Assembly: GCA_964017125.1 (NCBI GenBank)
Contig: CAXHKU010000970.1
Span: 1 to 64,000, forward strand
DNA from: Flabesymbios commensalis
Taxonomy: Eukaryota; Annelida; Polychaeta; Terebellida; Flabelligeridae
Length of the DNA: 64,000 bases
Direction: 5' to 3'
Shown here: positions 23,543 to 36,700 of the stretch, in pieces
Numbering within the stretch: the stretch's first letter is position 1
Layout of the letters: each line of letters starts with the position of its first letter
The notes under the pieces: model-generated
The model's input: only the letters and a program-made list of their open reading frames with translations
Databases searched by the model: none
Told to the model about the DNA's origin: nothing
Translations under genes and position numbers: made by a program

Positions 23543-26500
23543 GATTACTGATCTCAGGGATGGTTTTGTTTGATGATTTTCAAAAGTTAATAGCATCCAG
23601 TACTTTTTCTGGCATCTATATCTTAATTTGGAACTCAATTGGATAATACGATGCAGGAGATATGGTGTTTACAAGATTTTGGCGTCCATCTTGGAAAAGT
23701 AAATTACGTTGGCACGGAGACGAAAATATTATGTTGGGGATATTACTATATATATCACTATAGGCCCCTATACTATATATTATATACCCCACAAACTTAT
23801 TTAAAAAAATATGTCGCAATAGACGTTTTTTAATGCTTGCTAGTATTGATCAAAATACCCATATAACCTAAAATGTGCTTTAAAGGCCCATACCCAGGCT
23901 AAAATCATAAAAAAATAAGTGATTTTATTTTGGCTTCTTTATATGACCATATGATGCAAATATGTCCATAAACTAAAACTGCAAAAGTTTTTTTAATTTT
24001 TATGCTACGCATTTACCAGTTAGACTTGATAAAGAGACCAAATTCCTGATTTCTTATTTTGGACAATCATGTCAAAAATAAGAAATACGAGAATTTCGCC
24101 TCTATATCTCGCCTAACTGGTAAATGCGCAGCACAAAATTTTAAAAACGTTTGTAGTTCTAGTCTATGGACAAGTCTATGGACATATGGTCATATTAAGA
24201 AGCTAAAATAATATCTCCGATTTTTTTATGATTTTAGCCTGGGTATGGGCCTTTAACTATTTAGTGATACGACAATTTGGAACTACATCAGGTCAGAGCT
24301 TGTTCGAGACATGTTACAGTTCACGAAACAAATGTGTGGTGGGGGGTAAACAAGTTTTTTTTTCGACTTGGCTCCTGGACTATAATACTAGGCCTACATG
24401 CATAACCAATCAAATCTATTTTCAGCTCTGTCTGCCTCGGATTCGACAACATCCGTGCGTACTCCGTTCACAGCCACATGTCAGGGTGAAGGAGATCCTG
24501 CTACCCAAATCTCATGGATAATCACGGGAAAAACTGAAGATGGAGATGATGTAGCCTTCACAGAAGATGTCCTTACTACTGAACCAGAGTGTGACGAGAC
24601 AAATATGTGTAGCGTTGGCAGTAGACTGCGAGTGGAAGAAGGAGAGGGTCACACAGCAAAAGGAGTAGTCTATGTTAAATGTGGTGATTATCATCTGGAT
24701 TGTATCTTCACCCAATCATTTAATGATGGAGGAGTTGATTATGACATCACACAGAATGGTAAGCTAACTTTCAGATTATAATCTATCTGAATCTCCCTCT
24801 CTGTCTCTCTCCCCATCTCCCCCTTCCCCTCCTCTTTCCCGCTTCTCTCCCTCCTCTTCCCCTCCTCTCTCCCTCTTCTCTCCTCCCTACCCCCCCCCCT
24901 TCTCTCCCTCCCTCCCTCCCTCCATCCCTCCCTAATCAAATGTTATTAATACCGAAAAGTGTAGATATCATAATAGCCCAATTACATGAGATTTTAATTA
25001 AAATGTTGTCAATTTAACATGCGACATGAATGGAATCCCCGCAATGCTGATTTAATCCGAGATTTGTGAGAATTCCTGTTCGAATCAAGTAGAGGTTTTG
25101 TTTAGAAAAAATCAAGGCTCGAAAGGTTCTTGGGGTGGCTTACACTAAAGCCCGAGTCACACGGGGCTTTTTCGAGTAAAAGAAAGTTATGGTCGGCATA
25201 TACGGTCCGTCCGCCAAAGACGTTTGAACACCTGGTACGGTCGCGCGCGGTCCGCCGAACTGTATGAAACCTTACAACACCGCAAATTATATTTGGTAAT
25301 CCGTAAATGATCTTAAATGACCTTGGGTTTTTCCGTGTCTGAGGTTGTAAAAAATGATTTTCGGGGCTTTTGTTTAATTTAATAAGGTGATATACGGCTG
25401 GCCATAAGCAGTATAATGCTGAGATTTAAGGTAATTTGCAATGATATAGGGTTAAATAGTGAAACTTACGGTTCTGTGCTGCCAACAAATTTTCAGTGAG
25501 GTCCAATACGATCATGTATGGTATGAGTGCGCTCATTTTACGGATGCAGAAGAAGTGTTTTACGGAGATAGTCTGTTAAGTACGGATTGTTATTTTGTGG
25601 TAAGTTTGGGTCGATACGGTCCAATACGATCCATATTCGGTCAAATATGGTCCGTACTCGTTTATAGACAGTGTAATACAGCCAGAGAAGGAGACATAGG
25701 GTTATTTACTGTTAGTTATGTTAGTGCTCATATCACAGGGCATATTATAGGTTATTTACGATGCCTTGCGGACATGCTAACGCAGTGTGACAATACTGTA
25801 TCTGATACAAGTTTATGTTAGTGGAAAAGACTTGCTTTGATAAATAAAAAAGTTATTTTTTATCTACAACCAGCTATGAATTGCCGCAGCAATTACAAAC
25901 CTGTGGTAGATGAAAATTTCAAAATGACTTCACTATGTTGTTTTGAAGCCTAATGAGTAATTAAAGATAGGTGCGACTATTCGTTTATTTTACTTTTTTC
26001 GTGTTGATTTTTAGTAAAAAAAAAACCTACATGTTACCGCATCTGATGTTAGTTGGCAGACTTGATCTATGTTAAAAAATCTATACACAAAAAAAATAAT
26101 TGGATTAAAAGAAAGCTTAGAATAATGACCCTTTGTGTACCATGACACACCAGGCCCATTATTTGCCTCTTCAATTAGATTATGATTTATTAGACACCAT
26201 AGAAATATTGTTTAGGCCTCATCCATGATGTTATCTATTTACTGGATAGCATAATTATTATGAGAAGCTGCTCTTCCTTGCACCCTTTGCCTGCAAAAGC
26301 ACAAAAACATTAATGTTTATATATTAACCTGTTAACAATTTCGCAATCAAAATAATCTGATAATATTGAATGGTCATATATCATACATACATCAAAATCA
26401 ATGTAAACAACCAGTTGTATTCAACAACACAACATGTCGTTCTATTTGTATTAGATCTATTTTTAGGAAACCTAATTTAGTAACTTGAAATTCTATATCG

Positions 26501-27680
26501 CATAAATAAATATCTGAAAACAAATTTGATATTTGTCAAAAAGTATATCTTACTTAAAATGATTTTCGTGTCATATAAACTCTTTTAAGAAAATGTTTTC
26601 TTTGTCGAAAACAGAGTAAAGTTAATAGTAAAAAATAATATTGAGGCCTACTAACATGACTAATAGTCAGGAGACTAATGCACGTAAAATAGACCGTATC
26701 TGCAAATTATTAAAGACATTTTAGGATATAAAATGTAGGTTACGGTTTTTCATGAGAGTTTAAAATTTTAAGCGTACAGAAATGCTTTTATTTGCCATAT
26801 CTTTTCGTCAATTTGAGCAAAGTTACATTCGCTATTAGATTATAAACATAAGGTGTCCATTGAACACTGTTTAAAACACCAATGTTTAAAACGCAAATTA
26901 ATCATACATGATCATACGATTATCCCCCTAATCTATTAAAACTACCAAAATAATATATTCTGTGTTCACCAACACTCGTATCACGGTCCAGTACGGCACT
27001 TTCCATTAAGATCTGACTAAAATAAAATATTTTATATCTACAATGACTGGTTCCCATCGCTTTCGTCACTACTGGCAATGTGAGCTATCCATCCGTGTTT
27101 CTCGAATAATTGAAAATAGTGGTGGAATATATATTCCCGTCGCCTGTGTTATTGGACCGGGTGGGACCCTAAGGAATTAGTCAGAGCTGCTATTTCAACT
27201 GACTCTTTCTTTGAGGTCTGGGAGGTTTTCACTCCCGGTGGTAATATTTATTATTATGTAGAAATGTATATGGCGTGACTGAGAAGTGCTCAAATAACGA
27301 GGTATAAAGTATGTAACATGTTAAAAATCATAAAACTAATATAAAACTAATATTGTGTCTAACGCGCACTAGACTAAATGTAAACCTGTATATAACTTAA
27401 GTTTCTGCGCTTTCCAGAGTGTCCTTTTTTGCTGCCATTTAGAATAACTTATAGTAGCTATTTTATCTCTGGTTTTGGTGCGGGCAACAAATATGCCCAA
27501 TGTATATACCATGATAATGCTGTATGGTGTCTAACGTTATTTTAAATAGTCATGAGTCATGATGAATATTTTAAATACCCTAAGCTTGTCTAAATGTGTA
27601 AATGGCAAGCCGGAATGAAAGTGTACATACCATGTCGATATGTGATTCACAGAACTAACCATGCTAACCCGGCTGTACAT

Positions 27681-27745
<65 letters not shown>

Positions 27746-30700
27746 CTATGACAAATAAGTCAGCAATGACTTGAAATCGTGTCAATAAAACATCTATCTA
27801 TCTATCTATCTATATCCTAAAGAAATCTAGTAGGCCTACTGGATTTCAGACGCTAGATAGAGGTTTAGAGTGCTGTAAAATGGCACAGAAAAAGCCATTC
27901 GTGTCAGATAGAAATTAGTGATGGAAAATGGTATAAAGGGAACTTTCCATGTTCCTTATATATTAGATAGAGATTAGAGTGGTGTAAGATGGCATAACGG
28001 GAAATTTTCGCAATTTTCCCACATGTACACTATGTAGAGATTAGAGTGATGTAAGATGACATAAAGAATACTTTCCATGTCTCTCCAATATACGCCAGAT
28101 AGAGATAAGAGTGATGTAAATGGCATAAAGGGAACTTTTCTGTGTTCCTCCTATATACTCTAGATATGAATAAGAGTGGCGCGAAATGGCATAAAAGGAC
28201 AATTTCTGTGCTCCTCCTGCACTATGTAAGATATTTAAGTGGTGAAAGATAGCATAAAGTGAACGTTCCGTGTTCCGTCTACATTAGATAGAGCTTATTG
28301 TGTGGTGGAAGATGGCATAAAGGGAACTGTCCATGTTCCTCTTATATAGCCTACACTAGATAGAGATTTTCAGTTTTGAAAGATGCTATAAAGGGAACTT
28401 TCCGTGTTCCTTTTACACTTTATAGAGATTAATACATACTGTACAGGGAGCTTTGAACCAGTGGCGGATCCAGTCGGGGGCACAGCCGGCGCTCCCTCCC
28501 CCTGTTTAGGAACGTCTAGGACCCCCCCCCCCACCCAAAAAAAAAACTACCATATTTCGACCGAAATATTGTCTGGATGGCGTCATTTGAGGCCTTGCTT
28601 TTCAAAATTTCCCAGGGGAACAAGCGTGCCCCGGACCCTTCTAGAGCATAGAAATACCAGATGTGGTGTGTATTAATTTTTGCAAAAATCGGCGCCCGAC
28701 ACCCCCCCCCGTCTGTTAATTCCTGTCCGTGTTCCTTCTACACTAGGTAGAAAGTGTTCGAAGATAGCATATGCGGTCCTAGCAGCGCAAGGGTTAATTA
28801 TATACGGACCTAACAACGAAATGTTTAACTAAGTACGGATTTAACAACACAATGTTTTATTGTATACGGTCCAAGCAGCACACGGGTTAACTATATAGGT
28901 CACGACAGCACATCATGGTAATTATATACGGTACCAGCAACACAAGGTTTAATTATATACAGCCATAGCAGCACAAGGGTTAATTATATACGGTCCAGCA
29001 ACACAATGGTTAATTAATTTATATTTTATACATGTACATTCAATTTCCATCTGCTGCGCTTCTGACCATCAGAGATTCATTGTCTGACGTAAAAACGACG
29101 ATGTTACCAGCGACTGTGTGGCTCGGCATTTTAATATATTTAATGTATTAGTACGGCACTTACCATTATTATCATACCTGAAAGGGTTAATTATTTAATT
29201 ATTACCAACAATGCTAACATAGCCTATGATTAAATTTAACCAAACATAGGTCAGTCTTCGTTATGCATAATTGTTTCACCCATATATCTAAATTTAAAGT
29301 GTATTTGTTTTCAATAAAATATAAAAACTTCCACCCACCCCCGTTTAATTTTTTTAGAAACAATGTACAAAAAAAACACAAAAATATCAGAGTTGTGGCT
29401 TGCATGACCCACCCGCTTCCGAGCTTTTCTCGGATTTTTGGATTTTTTAAAACTTGACAAGGCCCCTGAAATATCTAGGGTTTCTATGGATGACAAAATA
29501 TCTGTTCATATTACTTTAAAATCAAGAATGCTATTTTTACAAACGGACAGGTGTGGCTCTCTGTCTAAATCAAAGTTAGTGCAGAATAGAAGCGAAGATA
29601 GTAAAATACGAGAAGATATTTAGTATGAAATTCTAGTGTCGAAATGTAAAGGATATTTCATTGGAAAATACATGACATATATCTCAACAACACAACTCTA
29701 TCAGATTGAGATACAAAATTAAAAATAATATAATATAAACCTGTGCATTCTATTTGATTCAATTTAATCAGTTTTATTGACATATTGCAAAAAATAATAC
29801 TGACTGAAACGGTACAGTGTGTAACATACCATAGATAAAATGATAAACGTTAATGACTCATCACCATGTTCCAATGTTTATACATGGCAAAATGAAAAAA
29901 AAATCGAATACCAAGCATCTCTACGAAATGAGCAGACATGTATTGCGTTCGAAAAAATGTTATGCGCCGCAGCTAAAGGGTGTAATAGCGATAATCTAGG
30001 TGATATTTTTAATGGTAGGTTAGAAAATGAAATATCCCCATCATTTCCAAATAAGCAACATAAATCTAAGAGTAGGAAAAACATAAAAAATAACTTTCCT
30101 CCCAACCCTTGGTATGACAAAGAATGTAAATCTTAAAACATGTTTTAAATAATATCGCTAAACATAAGAAGTTTACCACACGTCAATGTGAATATAATAG
30201 ACTGTTACGACAATATAAACAATTAATCCAGAAAAAAAAGACACTACCAACAAGTCAAACTTAATCAGCTTGAACATATGCGAACAGAAGACCCAAATGC
30301 ATACTGGAAACTCTGGAAATCTCTAAAACCTAGAAATGCAAGCGAAGGTCCTACCGTGTCACAAATTGTGAAATATTTTGAACAACAAGTCCACCCTCCT
30401 CATGTCGACTATTTTGAGTACAACCACATGAATAATATAATAAAACTAGTTACATACAAATGATAGCAATGAGAAGAGAGAGTATGGCCAATCAGATCTG
30501 TTAGATTTCCTAAACAGCCTCATAACTATAGATGAAATTCAAAAAGCAGTTAGAAAGTTAAAATGCAAAAAAGCGGCAGATGTAGATGGTATTTCTGCTG
30601 AATTTTACAAGCATGGTTGCAATGAAGTCTTACTAGCACTAGTTTTGCTGTACCATTATTGCCAATGGAGAATATCCATCAAGTTGGGCCACTGGTATAA

Positions 30701-33700
30701 TTCATCCTGTACACAAAAAAGCTGACCATAAAGTGTCCGATAATTACAGGAAAATTACAGTAATGCCATGTATTGGCAAATTATTTGAATCTGTTCTCAA
30801 TAACAGACTGTCTTTTAAAAATGATGTATGCAATGATAATGATCCATTTCAGACCGGCTTTCAAAGTAACTCCCGGACAACTGATAATATATTAATCATG
30901 TTTATACTATGTGCCATTATAGATAAGCAACGGTGTCTTTCAAAGCCCTATATACATGTTTTGTTTATTTTACAAAAGCATTTGACTATATTGACAGATC
31001 AGCACTGTACTATAAACTACAGAGCAGAGGATTAGACGGCATTTTTTTTTAATGTAATAAAGATTATGTTCTCTAAAGCTGAGTGCCTTTTAAAATGGGA
31101 TTCTTGCATCAGCCAGATATTAAGAAGCGAATTTGGTGTCCTGCAAGGTAGTATGCTCAGCCCCAAATTATTTACAGAATTTCTACAGGATATATCCATT
31201 TGATCAAAGTCAGGGTATCCCCGTAGATACTTTATTAATTGTATACTTGTTATTTGCAGGTGACCTTGTCCTTTTTTCAGATTCTGTTAATGGTTTGCAA
31301 AAGCAATTAACTGCCCTGTATAAGTGTGCTTTGCTATGGCATATAATAGTCAGCATTCCTAAAACAAAAGTTCTCATATTAAACAAACGCCATACGTCAG
31401 AATGTGACAACGTTTACTATGGTGATAACGTAATAGAAAAAGCTGAAAAATATATATACCTTGGTGTTGTATATAGCACTAAATATCCTAAGAATGTATT
31501 GAAATAAACGTTCCTTCATCTCGCTTCCCAAGCTGGTAAAGCAGTTTTTTCTCTACACAAGCAATATCGTCCTGTAGTCGGGAAATTGTCACCTGCTAAA
31601 AATAAAATGAAATGAATCGGGCTTTAGGCCACCTTTGTGCACATATAGGCTAAACTGGGCCAGGAGAACCTCCTGAGGATGGTGAGATGATTGAGATGAC
31701 ACTGTCCTCCAGACACAGGATTCGAAATTCGAGCCCTGGCGGTCTGAGGCCGAGCACGCTACCTCTCGGTCACGGAGGCTCCCCACAATACTAACTTTCA
31801 CACGTGGATGGGGAAGAAACAATTTTGTTTCTTTCAAACCGCCGAGACCGGGAACCGAACCCCGGACTCTGGCGTGAAAGGCAGCGGTGCTAACCACTAC
31901 CCCAGGGCCCCCGCCCTTGTCACCTGCTATTGCATTCAAGGTTTTTGATTGGCAAATTTATTAAATCAACTCCAGGTGCTAGAAAGCAAACACCCACTCC
32001 TGCAATATATGGTGACACAGGACAGTTTCCATTGATTATCAGGCAACATATGAAAGCTGTAAAATATTGGTGTAGAATTCTAGACCTATCACAGAACCAC
32101 CCTGTCAGCCTACAATATGCTACTTGAGCTAGATGGCACTGGATTCACAAGCTGGTGCTCCGTATTCGGTCTGTCCTTGAACAAACCGGGCTAGACCAAG
32201 CTTGGGAATCGCAGCATAGTGGCAATACAAATAAATTCATGCTTTCTTTAAAGATTCAATTGTTAGAATATTTACACAGCGGTGGAAACAAGATATCGAC
32301 AGTTCAAGTAAGCTGCGAGCATATTCATTTATAAAAAAAATTGTGTGTTTTATTACATCACTGTGCATACTCCAGTCACATAATTTTGCATTTGTATATA
32401 TCTTTAGGCTTCTAAGCTTTCTTTTTTGCTGTCATATATGATTTGTAGATCACACATAATAGCTATTTTATCTCTGGTTTTGGTGCGGGAAACAAAATGG
32501 TAGACCTATGTTCACATATTGGCATTGCCCAAGTAGTAATCATTTATCTGTTATTTTATCGCTATATCCAGTGTTTTACTATTGGCAATGCCTTTTAACA
32601 TTAGTTTAAATCTGTAAGTGATACCATGTAAAGTGTCGTGTGATATTAGCAAATTAACCATCGTGTATATACATGTGAATATATTCTATCATTTTTATGA
32701 CAAAAGGTCAGTAATGACTTTTATTTATCTCAATAAAATATCTGTCTGTCTGGTATACATAATATTGTTAAAATTTATGGAGCTTAGTAAATTGGTAAAA
32801 TATATTTCAAAATGGTAAATGAAAAAAAAAATATGGAACCATTGGATAGCACAGAGCTCGAGCATTAATATGACACAATAACATGAAATTATCTTGATTC
32901 GGAGTCGAATTATGAAAATTTTATTAACGCGAATGGGTCAATATTTCAAATGTTCTTTTTACAAACGGACAAAAGTGGCTTAATAAATTAAATTTAGTGT
33001 ATAATAGAAACGAACATTGCAAAAGCTTACGGCCTTTATCTTATACTTGGGAGAAAAAGCATAGATTGCAGAATATACTTAGTATTATAGTGACCTTTGT
33101 CATGTTTATTAACACACAAATGTATGGAAAACCTTCTGTTGAAATGTGCAATGAATCTCTCAATATATTGACTGGGTTATAACATGTATGGAGGAATAGG
33201 TTGCTATTAATTATAGAAAATAAAAAATAAAAGCCAATAAATATAGTCACTGTCTTCTCAAAAATTAAAACCAGAAAAACCTAGCTTTATTTCGCAGATG
33301 TAATTGACTACTATAAATATTTGGATCTAAAGTTTAATGATAAATATATATGGTTTCTAAGAAGCAATTATATAAAACTGGAAACCAAGCTAAGTTGTCA
33401 TAACTCCGTAAATTTATTCAGCCTATTTCACTCATCGACATATAGTTGATTTTGAGACATTTTACTATTGGCAATGCCTTTTATCATGATTTTAATTCAG
33501 TAAGTGATACCATGTAAAGTGTCATGTGATTTTAGCAAATTAACCATCTTGCATATACATATTTTGTACCATTTTTGTGACAAAAAGGCAGTAATGACTT
33601 TTCTTTATCTCAATAAAATATCTGTCCTTCCGGTATACATAATACTGGTCATTTTCGATGATATAGTTAGCGTCCAGGATTCACAAATTTGCAATTATGA

Positions 33701-36700
33701 TAGTCACTGAGCTGTTTCAATGCCACATTTGTTGTCAATTTAATATTCAGCCGCGAAAGCTTCAACTGGTTCTGGCTGTTGTTAAACTCACTATAGTATA
33801 GGTCATTTTCGATGATAATTAGCGCTATTATCATGATTATGATAATAATTTTCGCGAGATTCTTGAATTCAAAATTATTATCTTTATCCACGCAGTACCT
33901 TCAACATGTTCAACCTCCCAAAACTTTTCAAGCAGGCTCGGCGTGAACTGAAAAATAGCAAAATAATTAATTTGTATTAAATATTTTAATACTAATTTGT
34001 AATGTTTAATATGGTAAAATCTGAACACTCCAGAACACTATTGATTCTATTCCTCGTAACCATGGTAACTCTCTTCTTCTTCTGTTAAAGGCCATGATAA
34101 TAAACTAATTGCTAATCATGTTATTTGTTGTTTGTTACAGTGACTGACTTTAAAACAAGTCCATCATGTGAATTATCTGAACCTGACACAGCTCCCCCTG
34201 ATTCAGGTAACATAATACACATATCAGTTTTCGTTATGATATCCAGCATTTTGTTAAACTGGTAGAAGTCATACATATTTATGATATAATAAAATATTTT
34301 AAAAGATCTAGACAATGAATCAGACCATATTTATGCCAGGGAGAATTTGGCGTGATGTCTGCATTATAATAGACACATAGCTACTAGAGACCTGCTCGAA
34401 TTTATGTTCTGTATCCGTACCTGCCCCGCACAAGTTGTCCCCGCACCGGCCCCACACCCGCACAATCTGGTCCCGCACCCGCGTCGACAGGTCTCTATTA
34501 GCTACCACTGGTTGGAGCGACAGATGTCTTCATACTAATCTAGTTAAAGTTCAAGTGTTTATTTTCTAAGCCTCACATGGAGGAATACAAGAATACAATC
34601 TAGTGCACCAATGTTCCCACAATGCACTTTTGAGCAAAGTATCTACAAGCAGGATAAATACAGGTGCGAGGTTAGAATCCTAAATTTCATTGTGATATCG
34701 ATCATCTTTTTTGGAAGTATAAAAAGCGAAACAACAAAAACTGATAATTTCACATACTGAACTAAAATTATTGTTCTTTCAACACACCAATACATATAAA
34801 TTATTTTTTAAATGCCGATGAACTCGTTTGTCTATTGATGCACATTGACATTGTAACTGGAAAAAGCTGAAAAGACTGTTCAGTGTGACAAACGTTCTTT
34901 TTCGAAACTATTGAATTTTGCAATTACTTAAATCCATAAAGCTATCTTCATATCATCACACTGAAGCTAAGGTGGCTTAAGTAGGCCTACACCGTTAACC
35001 GTCATAAATTTTAGGTTTCAACGCTTTCCAGAGTGTCTTTTTTGCTACTATATATAATTAGTTTATTTAGTAGCTATTTTATCTCTAGTTTTGGTGCGGG
35101 AAACAAAATGATAGACCACTATGTTATTTTGGCAATGTCTTTTATTTTTATTTTAAGTAGTAGTCATTTGTATTATATCCTGTATTATATTTTACCATTA
35201 GTTGTGTAAGCATTTTAATCATTGTACTATTGCATGTGCAAATTAGTACGATGTACTAAATGGTCTACCCTCTATAAATAAAGTTTATTATAATTATTAT
35301 TATTAATAACCTACGACCATAATTATGGTGTTCTACAGTAACCTATTTTAGCAGTTGTCGGGACACACAGAAGTCAATCATGGTAAATTGGGATGAAATG
35401 ATATAACGCCAACATTTTTTGGCCATATGGCGGGGTGGCATTATGATGAGGGAGGTGATTTGGGTCTTTGTTATACCCCAAAAAAAATCTTATGGTAGAT
35501 TGATGTAAAATGATATAGCACCAACATTATTTTGCATTATGGCGGGGTGGCATTATGGTGAGGGAGGTGAATTAAGCTTTTGGTTATACAATACAATACA
35601 CATAGACGACGCATGGCCCACGCATTGGGTGACAAAATGAGAGCAGTGCGTCGTTGTGCGTTAACGAATTTTGTCGGGATATGAAAATAACTAGCGAGTT
35701 AATGACGAATATTTACAGCGTGTTATGGATTAATCAGGTGCACAAATCAGCGAATGTACAGCGTTTGCTAATGCACTGCGCGTTAGCAGGGCGATGAAGC
35801 TAACGAAGGCACAGCAAAATGCTAGCGCGCCCCACGAACACATCACACGTTATATGTTCGCTGGACATGCGTTAGACACACGTTAGCAGGTTAGATGGGC
35901 GTTATATGCTCGCTCAGTGCTGTCATTTTTGAGCTATTTTCTAAATGTGAGGCTCAGTCACACATAGTTGAAGCACGACCGACGCCCTGAAAATTGATAT
36001 TTTTATTAGAGCGATGGTCGTGCGTCAGCAAACGTTACTGGTTCGTGGAGTGCGCTGCACTAACGCTAGGCATATTTTTGTGCGCTCTGCTAGAAGTTGG
36101 CATATTTAAAATTTTCAACGCATGGAAGCGCATCCATGTACACGCCAGAAAACCGCCAGAAACCCGCAGGGCGCGTTAGAAAAACGTCATATCAACGCCA
36201 GATGCTTTTGCTTTGTATCACATGGCTGTCCGTTGAGGGCGCCGGGCAGGGGCTGGCAACTTCTCTGCCATGCGCTGCATCAGCGCTCAAAGCCAGCACT
36301 GGGTACACCCGGGCTGCTCGCCCAGCGCTCGAGCAACAGGCTGTGACTGTTTTATTTCTACAGATTAACCCTTAAAGCTCTGTAGAGCGACATTTAATTT
36401 TTAATTAGTTGAGGTAGTATTTCACACGATACACGGTTACATAGGCCTATGTACCAATAGACTGACAAAAGTAACTATAATCGTCGACATCGGTGTTCTA
36501 GGGTTTAATGCGCACTGTGTGCATCCAACGCTCTAGTAAAGCGCTGTGGATTTACCCTTTGTATTGGAAATACGTAGTGCATTCGCTACCAACTTGCCAC
36601 GTCTTTTAACAATCCGGAATGAAATCATTATATTTAATTTCTCATGCATGGACCAGACAAACCTCGGTCAACGAAAACACAACGAATTTAGAATTTAGAG

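Larger units (their letters stand above)
34081..35515 (+). repeat. Paralogous terminal-exon block, copy A
   Basis: Matches 40130-41310 across the acceptor region, terminal exon and 3' flank (ACATAGCTAC, CCACTGGTTGG, TTGTCTATTGATGCACA, TAACCTACGACCATAAT, GTAACCTAT, AGCAGTTGTCG). Copy A alone has the MITE at 34385-34497 and the LINE end at 35025-35310. Copy B alone has the SINE at 40905-41186. Confidence 0.82.

Noticed and set aside
25459-25821. 120-codon open frame
   Set aside because: Lies inside MITE-like sequence with recurring TACGGTCC words; residues follow the repeat and no splice context fits the Ig gene.
34141-34206. Terminal exon A read only as an internal 66-nt linker exon
   Set aside because: The paralog lacks the donor but keeps the downstream frame and hydrophobic tail, so the terminal reading is preferred; the splice option is kept as a possibility.
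36097-36375. Overlapping GC-richer open frames of 74-92 codons
   Set aside because: Within the non-coding part of an inverted-repeat DNA element; no family resemblance.
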